64,000 nucleotides of DNA from Sphaerisporangium rufum (GCF_016863395.1 NZ_BOOU01000046.1:1-64000), one strand, 5' to 3'; counted from the stretch's first letter, positions 54,492 to 62,746 are shown. Translations and numbers: made by a program. Notes: generated by a model from the sequence alone, not told the origin.

Positions 54492-55643
54492 ATGGCCGTC
54501 ATCGAGCGCGTCGCCGTCACGGTGTTCACGACCGTCACCCGTTCGGTGGTGGACGGCCACGGGCACCGGCACCCCGGACCGCCCCGCGAGGTACGCGAGG
54601 CGCTGCTGGAGATCACCGACAGCGACGGGGTGACCGGCCGCTCCTCCGGCCCGCCGGAGACGCTGCGGGAGAGCATGATCCAGGCGCATGTCCGCCCGGT
54701 CCTCGTCGGGCAGGACCCGCTGGAGCGCGAGCGGTTGTGGCACGGCCTGGCCCGGCGGCAGCGTGGCGCGCACGGCCACCTCACCGACCGGCTGCTGAGC
54801 TGCGTCGATCAGGCGCTGTGGGACCTGGCCGGCCACCGGCTGGGCCTGCCGGTGTGGAAGCTCCTCGGCGGGGCGCGCTCGAAGATCAAGGCGTACGCCA
54901 GCACGATGTGCGGCGACGACATCCCCGGCGGGCTGGCGACCTTCGCCGACTACGCGGACTTCGCCAAGGAGCTGGTCGCCCGCGGCTACCGGGGGATCAA
55001 GCTGCACACCTGGATGCCGCCGATGCCGCACGGCGTGGAGCTGGACATCAAGGCCTGCGCCGCGGTGCGCGAGGCGGTCGGGCCGGACGTCGCCCTGATG
55101 CTGGACAGCAACCACTGGTACAGCCGGACCGAGGCGCTGCGGCTGGGCCGGGCCCTGGACGAGCTTGGTTTCGCCTGGTACGAGGAACCGATGGAGGAGG
55201 CGTCGGTCCAGTCGTACAAGTGGCTGGCCGACCAGCTCGCCACGCCGATCCTCGGCCCGGAGACCTCCTGGGGCAAGCACATGGCGCGGGCGGAGTGGAT
55301 CGCGGCCGGCGCCTGCGACATCCTGCGGGTGGGCGTGGTCGGTTCCGGTGGCGTCATCCCGGCGCTGAAGGCGGTGCACACCGCCGAGTCGTTCGGCATG
55401 GGCTGCGAGATCCACGGCAACGGCTCGGGCGCGCTGGCGGTGATCGGCGCGACGCTGTGCGGGGAGTGGTACGAGCGCGGCCTGCTGCATCCGCACTCCG
55501 ACTACGACTCGCCGCCGCCGCACCTGCGCTCCATCGTCGACCCCATCGACGAGGAGGGGAACGTCACGCTGCCGGCCGGCCCCGGGCTGGGCGACGACTT
55601 TGACGAGGAGTACCTCCGCGCCCGTACGGTGGCCTCATGGTGA
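54492..55643 (+). CDS. Mandelate racemase/enolase-superfamily enzyme, uronate pathway
   Basis: The 383-residue protein has a capping domain and a TIM barrel. Metal ligands are D205 (DSNHWY), E231 (YEEP) and E257 (GPET). H308 with D276 forms a mandelate-racemase-type dyad, and the usual K-x-K is K170-x-H172 (IKLHTW). The likely role is galactarolactone cycloisomerase or an aldarate/aldonate dehydratase that feeds KdgD. The gene overlaps udh by seven bases, so the reaction is probably next to Udh. Confidence 0.8.
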   Translation: MAVIERVAVTVFTTVTRSVVDGHGHRHPGPPREVREALLEITDSDGVTGRSSGPPETLRESMIQAHVRPVLVGQDPLERERLWHGLARRQRGAHGHLTDRLLSCVDQALWDLAGHRLGLPVWKLLGGARSKIKAYASTMCGDDIPGGLATFADYADFAKELVARGYRGIKLHTWMPPMPHGVELDIKACAAVREAVGPDVALMLDSNHWYSRTEALRLGRALDELGFAWYEEPMEEASVQSYKWLADQLATPILGPETSWGKHMARAEWIAAGACDILRVGVVGSGGVIPALKAVHTAESFGMGCEIHGNGSGALAVIGATLCGEWYERGLLHPHSDYDSPPPHLRSIVDPIDEEGNVTLPAGPGLGDDFDEEYLRARTVASW

Positions 55644-56404
55644 ACATCGTTCTGGTGACCGGCGCCGCCGGCCGCGTCGGTACCTGCCTCGTCGACGGCC
55701 TGCCCGGGCACGGCCACGCGCTGCGGCTGCTGGACGCCCGGCCGGTCGAGGCCGCCGGCCACGAGACGCTGCGGGGCGACATCCACGACACCGAACTGCT
55801 GGACCAGGCCATGAAGGGCGTCGGCGCGGTCGTCCACCTGGCCGGCACCCCGTCCACCTCGGCCACGTTCGAGGAGACGCTGACCGCCAACATCGAGGGC
55901 ACCTACCGGGTCTTCGAGGCCGCCCGCCGGGCCGGGGTGGGCCGGGTGGTGTACGCCAGCAGCAACCACGCGGCCGGGTTCACCCCGCGCCAAGAGCTCG
56001 CCCCCGCCGACGTGCCGGTCGCGCCCGACTCGCACTACGGCGTCTCCAAGGCCTACGGCGAGGCGCTCGGCCGCTACTACTCCGCCCGTTACGGCATGGG
56101 CGTGGCGGCGCTGCGCATCGGCAGCTTCGGGCGGCGACCGCCGAACGCCCGGGCACTGTCCACCTGGATCAGCCCGGGCGACATGGTGCGGCTCGTGCAC
56201 GCCTGCCTCACCGCGCCGGACCTGACCTACGCCGAGGTGTGGGGCGTGTCGGCCAACACCCGGGGGTGGCTGGACCTGGCGGCCGGGCGGGCCCTGGGCT
56301 ACGAGCCGCGGGACGACGCCGAGGCGTACGCCGGGGAAATGCCCGAGCTGGACCATGACGATCCGGAGTACGCCTGGCTCGGCGGGCGCGTCGTCGAGTC
56401 ATGA
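55637..56404 (+). CDS. udh: Uronate dehydrogenase
   Basis: The 255-residue short-chain-type protein has TGAAGRVG at the NAD site, YASSNHAAGF (S108-H111), and Y134/K138 in HYGVSKAYGE. LSTWISPGDMVRLV and WGVSANTRGW match the Agrobacterium Udh family. It oxidises galacturonate or glucuronate to aldarolactone with NAD. It overlaps the enolase-superfamily gene and shares its transcript. Confidence 0.9.
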   Translation: MVNIVLVTGAAGRVGTCLVDGLPGHGHALRLLDARPVEAAGHETLRGDIHDTELLDQAMKGVGAVVHLAGTPSTSATFEETLTANIEGTYRVFEAARRAGVGRVVYASSNHAAGFTPRQELAPADVPVAPDSHYGVSKAYGEALGRYYSARYGMGVAALRIGSFGRRPPNARALSTWISPGDMVRLVHACLTAPDLTYAEVWGVSANTRGWLDLAAGRALGYEPRDDAEAYAGEMPELDHDDPEYAWLGGRVVES

Positions 56405-56445
56405 GCGGGGATAATCATCATTGACGCGCGGCAGGGAGGACGGAA

Positions 56446-57237
56446 ATGACGGAGCAGCAGCAGGCCGTGACCGCGATGCCGCACGTCAAGTCCGCCGTGC
56501 GCACCGTGGAGCTGCTCGACTTCTTCGCGCAGTACCCCGGGCTGCACAGCCTGTCCGACCTGCAGGGCAAGCTGGGCTATCCCAAGAGCAGCCTGCACGC
56601 CCTGCTGCGCACGCTGGTCGACCTCGGCTGGATCGAGACCGACGTCACCGGCACCCTGTACCGCATCGGCATGCGGGCGTTGCTGGTCGGCGCCACCTAC
56701 ATCGACGGCGACCCGGTGGTGCAGATCGCCCGCGAGGCGCTCGACTGGCTCGCCGAGGTCACCGGCGAGACCGTGCACCTGGCGCGGCTGGACCATTTCG
56801 ACATGGTCTATCTCGCCACCCGCGCCTCGCGCCACTACCTGCGGCCGTTCACCCGGGTGGGCCGCCGGCTGCCGGCCAGCACCACCTCGCTCGGCAAGGC
56901 CGTCCTCGCCACCCGCGATGACGCCGAGGTGATGCGGATGCTGCCCGCCGAGCTGCCCCGGCTCACCAAGAACACCATCGTCGACCAGGGACAGCTGGTC
57001 GCCGACCTGCGCCGCATCCGCAAGCGCGGCTACTCGATCGACCGCGAGGAGAACACCGAGGGCCTGCGCTGTTTCGGCGTCGCCCTGGACATCGCCTACC
57101 CGCCCCGCGACGCGGTGAGCGTCTCGGTCCCGGTGCCGCGGCTGACCGCCGGCCGGGACAAGGAGATCGCGGCCTGCCTGCTGGAGGCGCGTGACCGCAT
57201 CGAGGTCGCCGCCCGCGGGGTCCGCCGCACCTACTGA
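56446..57237 (+). CDS. IclR-family regulator 1
   Basis: The 263-residue protein has the IclR helix-turn-helix (LQGKLGYPKSSLHALLRTL) and a C-terminal effector domain with GRRLPASTTSLGKAVLA and GYSIDREENTEGLRCFGVAL. It probably senses a uronate intermediate. GGGAGGA precedes the ATG. It lies 42 bases after udh, so it may be part of that operon. Confidence 0.93.
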   Translation: MTEQQQAVTAMPHVKSAVRTVELLDFFAQYPGLHSLSDLQGKLGYPKSSLHALLRTLVDLGWIETDVTGTLYRIGMRALLVGATYIDGDPVVQIAREALDWLAEVTGETVHLARLDHFDMVYLATRASRHYLRPFTRVGRRLPASTTSLGKAVLATRDDAEVMRMLPAELPRLTKNTIVDQGQLVADLRRIRKRGYSIDREENTEGLRCFGVALDIAYPPRDAVSVSVPVPRLTAGRDKEIAACLLEARDRIEVAARGVRRTY

Positions 57238-57311
57238 TCCGGCCGACCGGTGCCGAAGGCCACCGGCTTGACCATGCACGCTCCGCGGTTGTTCGATATA
57301 GCAGTCTTACA

Positions 57312-57326
57312 TTTCATGTAATGGAA
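57312..57326 (+). promoter_or_regulatory. Uronate operator copy 2 (kduI)
   Basis: TTTCATGTAATGGAA, the reference copy of the 15-bp near-palindrome, ends 12 bp before the GTG start of kduI. It includes an in-frame ATG that should not be taken as the kduI start. Confidence 0.65.
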
Positions 57327-57338
57327 CGGAGTTACCGG

Positions 57339-58154
57339 GTGGAGACACGATACGCGACGGCGCCCGACCAGGTCCCCGGCATGACCACCGAGGCGCTGCG
57401 GCGCCGGTTCCTGGCCGAGGAGCTGTTCGCTCCGGGGCAGGCCCGCCTGCTGTACTCCCACGAGGACCGGATGGTGATCGGCGGGGTGGCGGCCGGTGAC
57501 GCGCCGGTCGAGCTGCCCTGCCCGGCCGAGTTGCGGGCCGAGCACTTCCTGCAGCGCCGCGAGCTCGGCGTGGTCAACGTGGGCGAGGCGAGCGGCACCG
57601 TCACGGTGGACGGCACCAAGCACGAGCTCGGCGCCCGGGAGTGCCTGTACGTGGGCCGCGGCGCCCGGGAGGTGTCCTTTCTCGGCGGCGACTTCTACCT
57701 CGTCTCCACCCCCGCGCACACCGAGCATCCGACGGTGCGCGTCGGTCTCGCCGACGCCGAACCGGTGCGGCTGGGCTCCCAGGAGGGCTCCAACGACCGG
57801 ACGATCTACAAGTTCATCCATGCCGCGGGCATCCGCAGCTGCCAGCTCGTGCTCGGGGTGACCGTGCTGGAGCCGGGCAGCATGTGGAACACCATGCCGT
57901 GCCACACCCACGAGCGGCGCACCGAGGCCTACTTCTACTTCGGCCTGCCCGCCGGCCACCGGGTGGTCCACCTGATGGGCCGGCCGGACGAGACGCGCAA
58001 CATCATCGTCGCCGACCGCCAGGCCGTGATCTCGCCGCCCTGGTCGGTGCACTGCGGGTTCGGCACCGCCGCCTACGCCTTCGTCTGGGCCATGGGCGGC
58101 GAGAACCAGGCGTACGACGACGTGGAGCAGGTCGCGATCGGCGAGATGCGCTGA
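57339..58154 (+). CDS. kduI: 5-dehydro-4-deoxy-D-glucuronate isomerase
   Basis: The 271-residue cupin has the metal site in WNTMPCHTHERRTEAYFYF, with a further His in WSVHCGFG. LYSHEDRMVIGG and FLQRRELGVVNVGEA match the family. It converts 5-keto-4-deoxyuronate to 3-deoxy-D-glycero-2,5-hexodiulosonate. GTG at 57339 is chosen because the N-terminus aligns position by position with E. coli KduI and ACGGAG precedes it; ATG at 57321 lies in the operator. Confidence 0.95.
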   Translation: METRYATAPDQVPGMTTEALRRRFLAEELFAPGQARLLYSHEDRMVIGGVAAGDAPVELPCPAELRAEHFLQRRELGVVNVGEASGTVTVDGTKHELGARECLYVGRGAREVSFLGGDFYLVSTPAHTEHPTVRVGLADAEPVRLGSQEGSNDRTIYKFIHAAGIRSCQLVLGVTVLEPGSMWNTMPCHTHERRTEAYFYFGLPAGHRVVHLMGRPDETRNIIVADRQAVISPPWSVHCGFGTAAYAFVWAMGGENQAYDDVEQVAIGEMR

Positions 58155-58900
58155 TGTTCTCGCTGGTGGGACGGACGGCGCTGGTCACCGGCGCCCGGAC
58201 CGGGATCGGCCGGGCGATCGCCGTCGGGCTGGCCCGGGCCGGCGCCGACCTGGTGCTGCACGGGCGCGAGGACGACCTGGACGAGGTGGCGGCCGAGGTC
58301 CTGGGTGCCGGCCGCAAGGTCCGGCGGTGGGCGCACGACCTGTCCGACGTGGCCGCGCTGCCGGAGGCCGCGGCGGCCCTGCTGGCCGAGCAGCGGATCG
58401 ACGTGCTGGTGAACAACGCCGGCATCATCCGCCGCGCGCCGGCCGCCGAGCACTCCTACGCCGACTGGCGGGCCGTCCTGGACGTGAACCTGGACGCGGC
58501 CTTCCTGCTCAGCCAGGCCGCCGGGCGGGCCATGCTGGAGCGCGGCTCGGGGAAGATCATCATGATCGCGTCGATGCTGTCCTTCCAGGGCGGCGTCAAC
58601 GTGGCCGGGTACACCGCGGCCAAGCACGCGGTCGCCGGGCTCACCCGGAGCCTGGCCTGCGAGTGGGCGGCCGGCGGCGTCCAGGTCAACGCCATCGCCC
58701 CCGGATACGTCGCGACCGCCAACACCGCACCGCTGCGCGCCGACCCGGCCCGCGAGCCGGCGATCCGGGCCCGGATCCCGGCCGGCCGCTGGGGCACGCC
58801 GGAGGACATCGCCGGAGCCGCCGTCTTCCTGGCCTCGCCGGCGGCCGACTACGTGAACGGCCACGTGCTGGCGGTGGACGGGGGCTGGCTCGCCCGGTGA
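58154..58900 (+). CDS. kduD: 2-dehydro-3-deoxy-D-gluconate 5-dehydrogenase
   Basis: The 248-residue short-chain dehydrogenase has TGARTGIG, NNAGI, S140, Y153 and K157 (YTAAK), and VQVNAIAPGYVAT. RRAPAAEHSYADW-like residues and the context fit KduD. It reduces the KduI product to 2-keto-3-deoxygluconate. TGATG overlaps the kduI stop, so the two are co-translated. Confidence 0.9.
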   Translation: MFSLVGRTALVTGARTGIGRAIAVGLARAGADLVLHGREDDLDEVAAEVLGAGRKVRRWAHDLSDVAALPEAAAALLAEQRIDVLVNNAGIIRRAPAAEHSYADWRAVLDVNLDAAFLLSQAAGRAMLERGSGKIIMIASMLSFQGGVNVAGYTAAKHAVAGLTRSLACEWAAGGVQVNAIAPGYVATANTAPLRADPAREPAIRARIPAGRWGTPEDIAGAAVFLASPAADYVNGHVLAVDGGWLAR

Positions 58901-58993
58901 GCCCGCCGCCGTCCCGGCCCGGCGGTCGCATCGGTGCCCGGCGCGCGGCAGGGGTCCGGCACCGGGCGGCCCGGCGATGAGTAGGCTCGGGGC

Positions 58994-59758
58994 GTGGTGA
59001 GGGAAGGCAGCTCCATCGACAAGGCGCTGGCGGTGCTCGAGGCGATCGCCGAGCACCATCGCGTGACCGACATCGCCGCGGCGACCGGCGTCTCCAAGTC
59101 CACGGTCCACCGCATCCTGCAGTCGCTGGTCGACTGGGGGTTCGCCCGCGCGGACGGCGCCGGCGGCTACGAGCCCGGCCCGCGCATCCTCACCCTGGCC
59201 GGCAAGGTCATGAGCCGGTTCGACCCGGCCCGGCAGGCCTCGGCCGCGCTGCGCGCGCTGCACGAGCGGACCGGGTACACCACCCACTTCGGCATCCGCA
59301 GCGGCGACGAGGCGGTCTACGTCGACAAGCTGGAGGGTCGCCGGCCGTACCAGATGCCGTCCCGGATCGGCATGAGCCTGCGCCTGCACAGCACCGCCAT
59401 CGGCAAGGCCATCCTCGCCCAGCTCGACGACCGGGAGGTGCGGTCGATCGCCGGGCGCACCGGGCTGCCCCGGCACACCGCCCGCACCCTCACCGAGGTC
59501 AGCGACCTGCTGGACCACCTCGGCATGGTGCGCGCGGCCGGTTTCGCCATGGACGACGAGGAGAACGAGCCGGGCGTGCGCTGTGTCGGCGCCGCCGTGT
59601 TCGACCACACCGGCCAGGTGCTGGGCGGGATCTCCATCTCCTCGCTGGCGATGGACCTGCGCCCCGATGAGCTGGAGAACCTGGCCCCGGTGGTGGTCGC
59701 CGCCGCGCGCGAGGTCTCCCAGGCCCTCGGCGCCCCCACCCCCGCCCCCACCTCCTGA
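58994..59758 (+). CDS. IclR-family regulator 2
   Basis: The 254-residue protein has the helix-turn-helix ITDIAAATGVSKSTVHRIL-like segment and the effector domain with IGMSLRLHSTAIGKAILAQ and GFAMDDEENEPGVRCVGA. It starts GTG GTG. It follows kduD after 93 bases and may regulate kduID, kdgK and the symporter. The presence of two IclR proteins suggests separate responses to the two uronate routes. Confidence 0.93.
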   Translation: MVREGSSIDKALAVLEAIAEHHRVTDIAAATGVSKSTVHRILQSLVDWGFARADGAGGYEPGPRILTLAGKVMSRFDPARQASAALRALHERTGYTTHFGIRSGDEAVYVDKLEGRRPYQMPSRIGMSLRLHSTAIGKAILAQLDDREVRSIAGRTGLPRHTARTLTEVSDLLDHLGMVRAAGFAMDDEENEPGVRCVGAAVFDHTGQVLGGISISSLAMDLRPDELENLAPVVVAAAREVSQALGAPTPAPTS

Positions 59759-59797
59759 CGGGCCATCACGCCCGAACGTCCCGTGAGCGGCGGCGGG

Positions 59798-60718
59798 CTA
59801 GAGCAGGCCGTCGATCTCGTGGGGGGTGGCGATCCGGCCGGTGCCGCCCTGGCCGGCCAGGCTGACCGCGGCGGCGGCCATGCCCGCCCGGACGGCGGCG
59901 CGCAGCGGCGCCCCGGTGGCCAGCCGGGCGGCCACCGTGCCGGCGAAGGCGTCGCCGGCCCCGGTCTGGTCCACCACGACGGGTGCCGGGACGGCCGGGA
60001 TGGCCTCCGGCGGCGCGTCGCCCGAGGCGAGCAGCACGCCCGCGGCGCCTTGGGTGACGGCGACCGCCCGCGCGCCCAGGCGCAGCGCGGCGCGGGCGGT
60101 GGCGGCCGCATCGGCGGTGCCGAGCAGCGGCAGGCTGTCGCCCGGGCAGGACGGGGTGACCAGCGTGGCGTGCGGGGCCACGGCGGCCAGCGCGGCGGCG
60201 GCCTGGCCGGGCGTGGTGAGCCGGCCGCGGAAATTGGGGTCGTAGACCACCGCGCCGCCCGCCGCGGCGACGATCTCGGCGGCGTGCCGGACGGCGTGCG
60301 CGCACGAGGGGGACAGCGCCGCGGTGACCCCGCTGACCAGCAGCACCCGGGCCTCGCCCAGCGGCGCGGCGGCGACGTCGGCGGGGCCCATCCGGGACGC
60401 GGCGCTGCCGGCGCGCATGTAGGCGAAGGCGCGCTCCCCGCCGGGGTCGGCGCCCACCGCGTAGGCGCCGGTAGAGCCGGGGCCGGGCCGCATCCACCGG
60501 GTGTCCACGCCGTGCGCGGCGGCGAACCGGATGAGCCGCTCGCCGAACTCGTCGTCACCCACCCGGGTCACCAGGGCCACGTGCGCTCCGGTGGCCGCCG
60601 CCGCCACCGCGGCGTTCAGCGCGTCTCCGGAGAACGAGAGCCGGAAGGTGTCCGCGTCGGTCAGCGGGGCAGGGGCCGAGAACTCGACCAGCGGCTCGCC
60701 GATCACGATCACATCCAC
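59798..60718 (-). CDS. kdgK: 2-dehydro-3-deoxygluconate kinase (PfkB family)
   Basis: The 306-residue PfkB kinase has DVIVIGEPLVEFSAP and FSGDALNAAVAAA at the start and the catalytic motif DQTGAGDAFAGT near the C-terminus. It phosphorylates KDG to KDPG in this context. GTG at 60718 has GGGAG upstream. It converges on IclR 2 and is divergent from the tautomerase gene. No KDPG aldolase gene is in the window. Confidence 0.88.
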   Translation of the reverse strand: MDVIVIGEPLVEFSAPAPLTDADTFRLSFSGDALNAAVAAAATGAHVALVTRVGDDEFGERLIRFAAAHGVDTRWMRPGPGSTGAYAVGADPGGERAFAYMRAGSAASRMGPADVAAAPLGEARVLLVSGVTAALSPSCAHAVRHAAEIVAAAGGAVVYDPNFRGRLTTPGQAAAALAAVAPHATLVTPSCPGDSLPLLGTADAAATARAALRLGARAVAVTQGAAGVLLASGDAPPEAIPAVPAPVVVDQTGAGDAFAGTVAARLATGAPLRAAVRAGMAAAAVSLAGQGGTGRIATPHEIDGLL

Positions 60719-60734
60719 GGAGCACTCCCGGTTG

Positions 60735-60749
60735 TTTCATGTAATGGGA
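60735..60749. promoter_or_regulatory. Uronate operator copy 3 (kdgK / tautomerase)
   Basis: TTTCATGTAATGGGA matches the kduI copy at 14 of 15 positions. It lies 17 bp upstream of kdgK and 45 bp upstream of the tautomerase start, so one site can serve both directions. Confidence 0.65.
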
Positions 60750-60793
60750 TTTGATTCTATGTGACGCAACAAGACACCACTGTGGAGGACCCC

Positions 60794-60982
60794 ATGCCGA
60801 ACATCAGCGTCGAACTGCTCTCCGGTCGCACCATGGACCAGCGCCGGGAGTTCGTGGCGGCGGTCACCGAGGCGGCCATCGACATTCTCAAGGCCCGCCG
60901 CGAGTCGGTGCGCATCGTGTTCACCGAGATCGAGAAGTCGGACGTGGCCAACGGCGGCACCCTGGAGTCCGACAAGGGCTGA
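60794..60982 (+). CDS. 4-oxalocrotonate tautomerase-family enzyme
   Basis: The 62-residue protein begins PNISVELLSGRTMDQRR after Met removal. Pro1 is the family base, and arginines at positions matching 4-OT Arg11 and Arg39 (SVRIV) are kept. The 4-OT Phe50 position is replaced. Such enzymes move protons in enol/keto acids. It could convert a keto-deoxy-uronate or dienol intermediate. ATG at 60794 has GGAGGA upstream. Confidence 0.82.
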   Translation: MPNISVELLSGRTMDQRREFVAAVTEAAIDILKARRESVRIVFTEIEKSDVANGGTLESDKG

Positions 60983-60988
60983 GACCCG

Positions 60989-61025
60989 CCCCGCGGGCAC
61001 GGGCAAGGTGCCCGGGCCCGCGGGG
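60989..61025. terminator. Terminator between the tautomerase and symporter genes
   Basis: CCCCGCGGGC and GCCCGCGGGG form a perfect 10-bp stem with a smaller GGGC/GCCC stem inside. It starts seven bases after the tautomerase stop and serves two convergent genes. Confidence 0.7.
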
Positions 61026-61065
61026 GAGGCGGCGGACCGGTGGCGCGGGCGCCGGGACGCGTTCC

Positions 61066-62565
61066 TCAGGCCAGCGCGGTCGCGCGGTCCTCGCCGGTGC
61101 CGTCGCTGTCGAGCGAGTCGACCAGGGCGTCCCGGTCCGGGCGGTTCTCCGGCCGGAGCAGCCCGATGACCACGTAGAGGATCAGCGAGGTGACCAGCGG
61201 CGCCGCGACCACGAGCGTCTGGTCGGGCTTGGTCAGCCCCCACTTCACCACCGCCCACACGCCGAGACCGGCCGCCCAGGAGGTGATCGCCGCCAGCGGC
61301 CCGCTGCGCTTGAACCAGGGGAGCAGGCCCAGCATCAGCGGGATCGAGATCGGGCCCATCGTGGCGGCCACCACGTCCACGACGATCTTCAGCACCACCC
61401 CCTGGCCCTGGGTCGAGATGGCGATCGTCATGCTGATGGCGACGAACAGGAACGTGGTGATCCGGGCGAGCCGCAGCGCGCCGGCGGCGTCCAGCGTCCG
61501 GACCCGGCGCCAGAAGACCGGCAGGATGTCCCGGGTGATCACCGCGGAGATCACGTTGGCGTCCGAGGAGACCATGGCCATGGTGTGCGAGAAGAAGCCG
61601 GCCAGTACCAGGCCGATCATGCCGGTGGGCAGCAGCGCCTGCGCCAGGTGCACGTAGGACTGGTCGGAGTCGGTGAGGCCGGGCACGATCAGCGGAGCGG
61701 CGAACATCGGGATGAACAGCACCAGCGGCCACAGCAGCCACAGGCCGCTGGACAGCAGCGCCGCCCGCCTGGCCTGGCTGCCGGAGGGGGCGCCCATGTA
61801 ACGCTGGGCCAGGTTCCACATGCCGCCGTTGTACTCGAACGTCTTGATCAGCAGGAACGCGAAGAAGTAGGTGCCGGTGTACGGGCCGCTCAGCGGGTCG
61901 CCGTGCCCGGCGGGCAGCCGGTCCCACATGGTCCACAGCGCCGAGACCCCGCCGAGGTGGGCGAGGACCGCGACGAACATCACGATGCCCGCCACGAACT
62001 GGATCACGAACTGCCCGAAGTCGGTGAGCACGTCCGCCCACAGCCCGCCGACGGTCACGTAGACGATCGTCACCGCGCCGGTGACGGCGATGCCGTACTG
62101 GATGGGGACGCCGGCGAAGCCCTTGAGCAGTACCGAGATGGCCACCCACTTGGCGGCGATGTCGACCACCTTGAGCAGGGCGCCGCTGTAGGCCATCACC
62201 TGCTGGGTGGGCAGGTTGTAGCGCCGGGTCAGGTACTCCAGCGGCGACACCACGCCATGCTTGGCCCGCAGGCGGTTCCACCGGGCGGCGAACAGGAAGG
62301 CGCCGACGCCGACGCCGATGCCGATCGTCATGGCCCACCAGACGTACACGGTGAGGCCGTAGTCGTAGGCCACGGCGGCGAACGCGACGAACATGACCGC
62401 GCTGTAGCCCGACATGTGGTGCGAGATCCCCGACAGCCACCAGGGGATGCGGCCGCCGGCGGTGAAGTAGTCGATCACGGTGCGGATCCGGTTCTTCGAC
62501 CACACCCCGATGACGACCATGAGCGCGAAGTAGATCGCGAGCACGGACCAGTCCAGTGCGGACAT
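61066..62565 (-). CDS. Sodium:solute symporter (SSS family)
   Basis: The 499-residue protein has about 13 membrane helices. SSS features are WSVLAIYFALMVVIGVWS, YFTAGGRIPWWLSGISHHMSG cut in the second helix, and GFFSHTMAMVSSDANV in the sodium-site region. It probably brings in a uronate or KDG-like acid with sodium. ATG at 62565 has GGAAGGAGG upstream; an upstream ATG at 62610 lies in the operator. It is the right edge of the island. Confidence 0.92.
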   Translation of the reverse strand: MSALDWSVLAIYFALMVVIGVWSKNRIRTVIDYFTAGGRIPWWLSGISHHMSGYSAVMFVAFAAVAYDYGLTVYVWWAMTIGIGVGVGAFLFAARWNRLRAKHGVVSPLEYLTRRYNLPTQQVMAYSGALLKVVDIAAKWVAISVLLKGFAGVPIQYGIAVTGAVTIVYVTVGGLWADVLTDFGQFVIQFVAGIVMFVAVLAHLGGVSALWTMWDRLPAGHGDPLSGPYTGTYFFAFLLIKTFEYNGGMWNLAQRYMGAPSGSQARRAALLSSGLWLLWPLVLFIPMFAAPLIVPGLTDSDQSYVHLAQALLPTGMIGLVLAGFFSHTMAMVSSDANVISAVITRDILPVFWRRVRTLDAAGALRLARITTFLFVAISMTIAISTQGQGVVLKIVVDVVAATMGPISIPLMLGLLPWFKRSGPLAAITSWAAGLGVWAVVKWGLTKPDQTLVVAAPLVTSLILYVVIGLLRPENRPDRDALVDSLDSDGTGEDRATALA

Positions 62566-62596
62566 CGGCCCTCCTTCCCACGTTTCCGTTGGGAGG

Positions 62597-62634
62597 AGAT
62601 TCCAGTACATGGAACGTCATGTCAATACACGGAA
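62597..62634 (-). promoter_or_regulatory. Symporter promoter with tandem uronate operators
   Basis: On the minus strand TTGACA (62625-62620), a 17-bp spacer and GAATCT (62602-62597) form a promoter. The spacer holds TTCCATGTACTGGAA (62600-62614). A weaker second copy at 62620-62634 (11 of 15) is centred 20 bp away, on the same helix face. Confidence 0.65.
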
Positions 62635-62746
62635 CGGGGATCGATGTCACGGACCGGCCGGTCGGCCGCCGTATCGTGATATTCCGGCCGCCCCGCCCCG
62701 GCGCGCCTCCCTGGTGCCGGCCGGCCTCTTACGTAGCCTGGGCATC

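Noticed and set aside
48641-62634. Prophage or transposon origin of the uronate island
   Set aside because: No integrase, transposase, att-like repeat or tRNA gene is seen at either edge, and base composition matches the surroundings.
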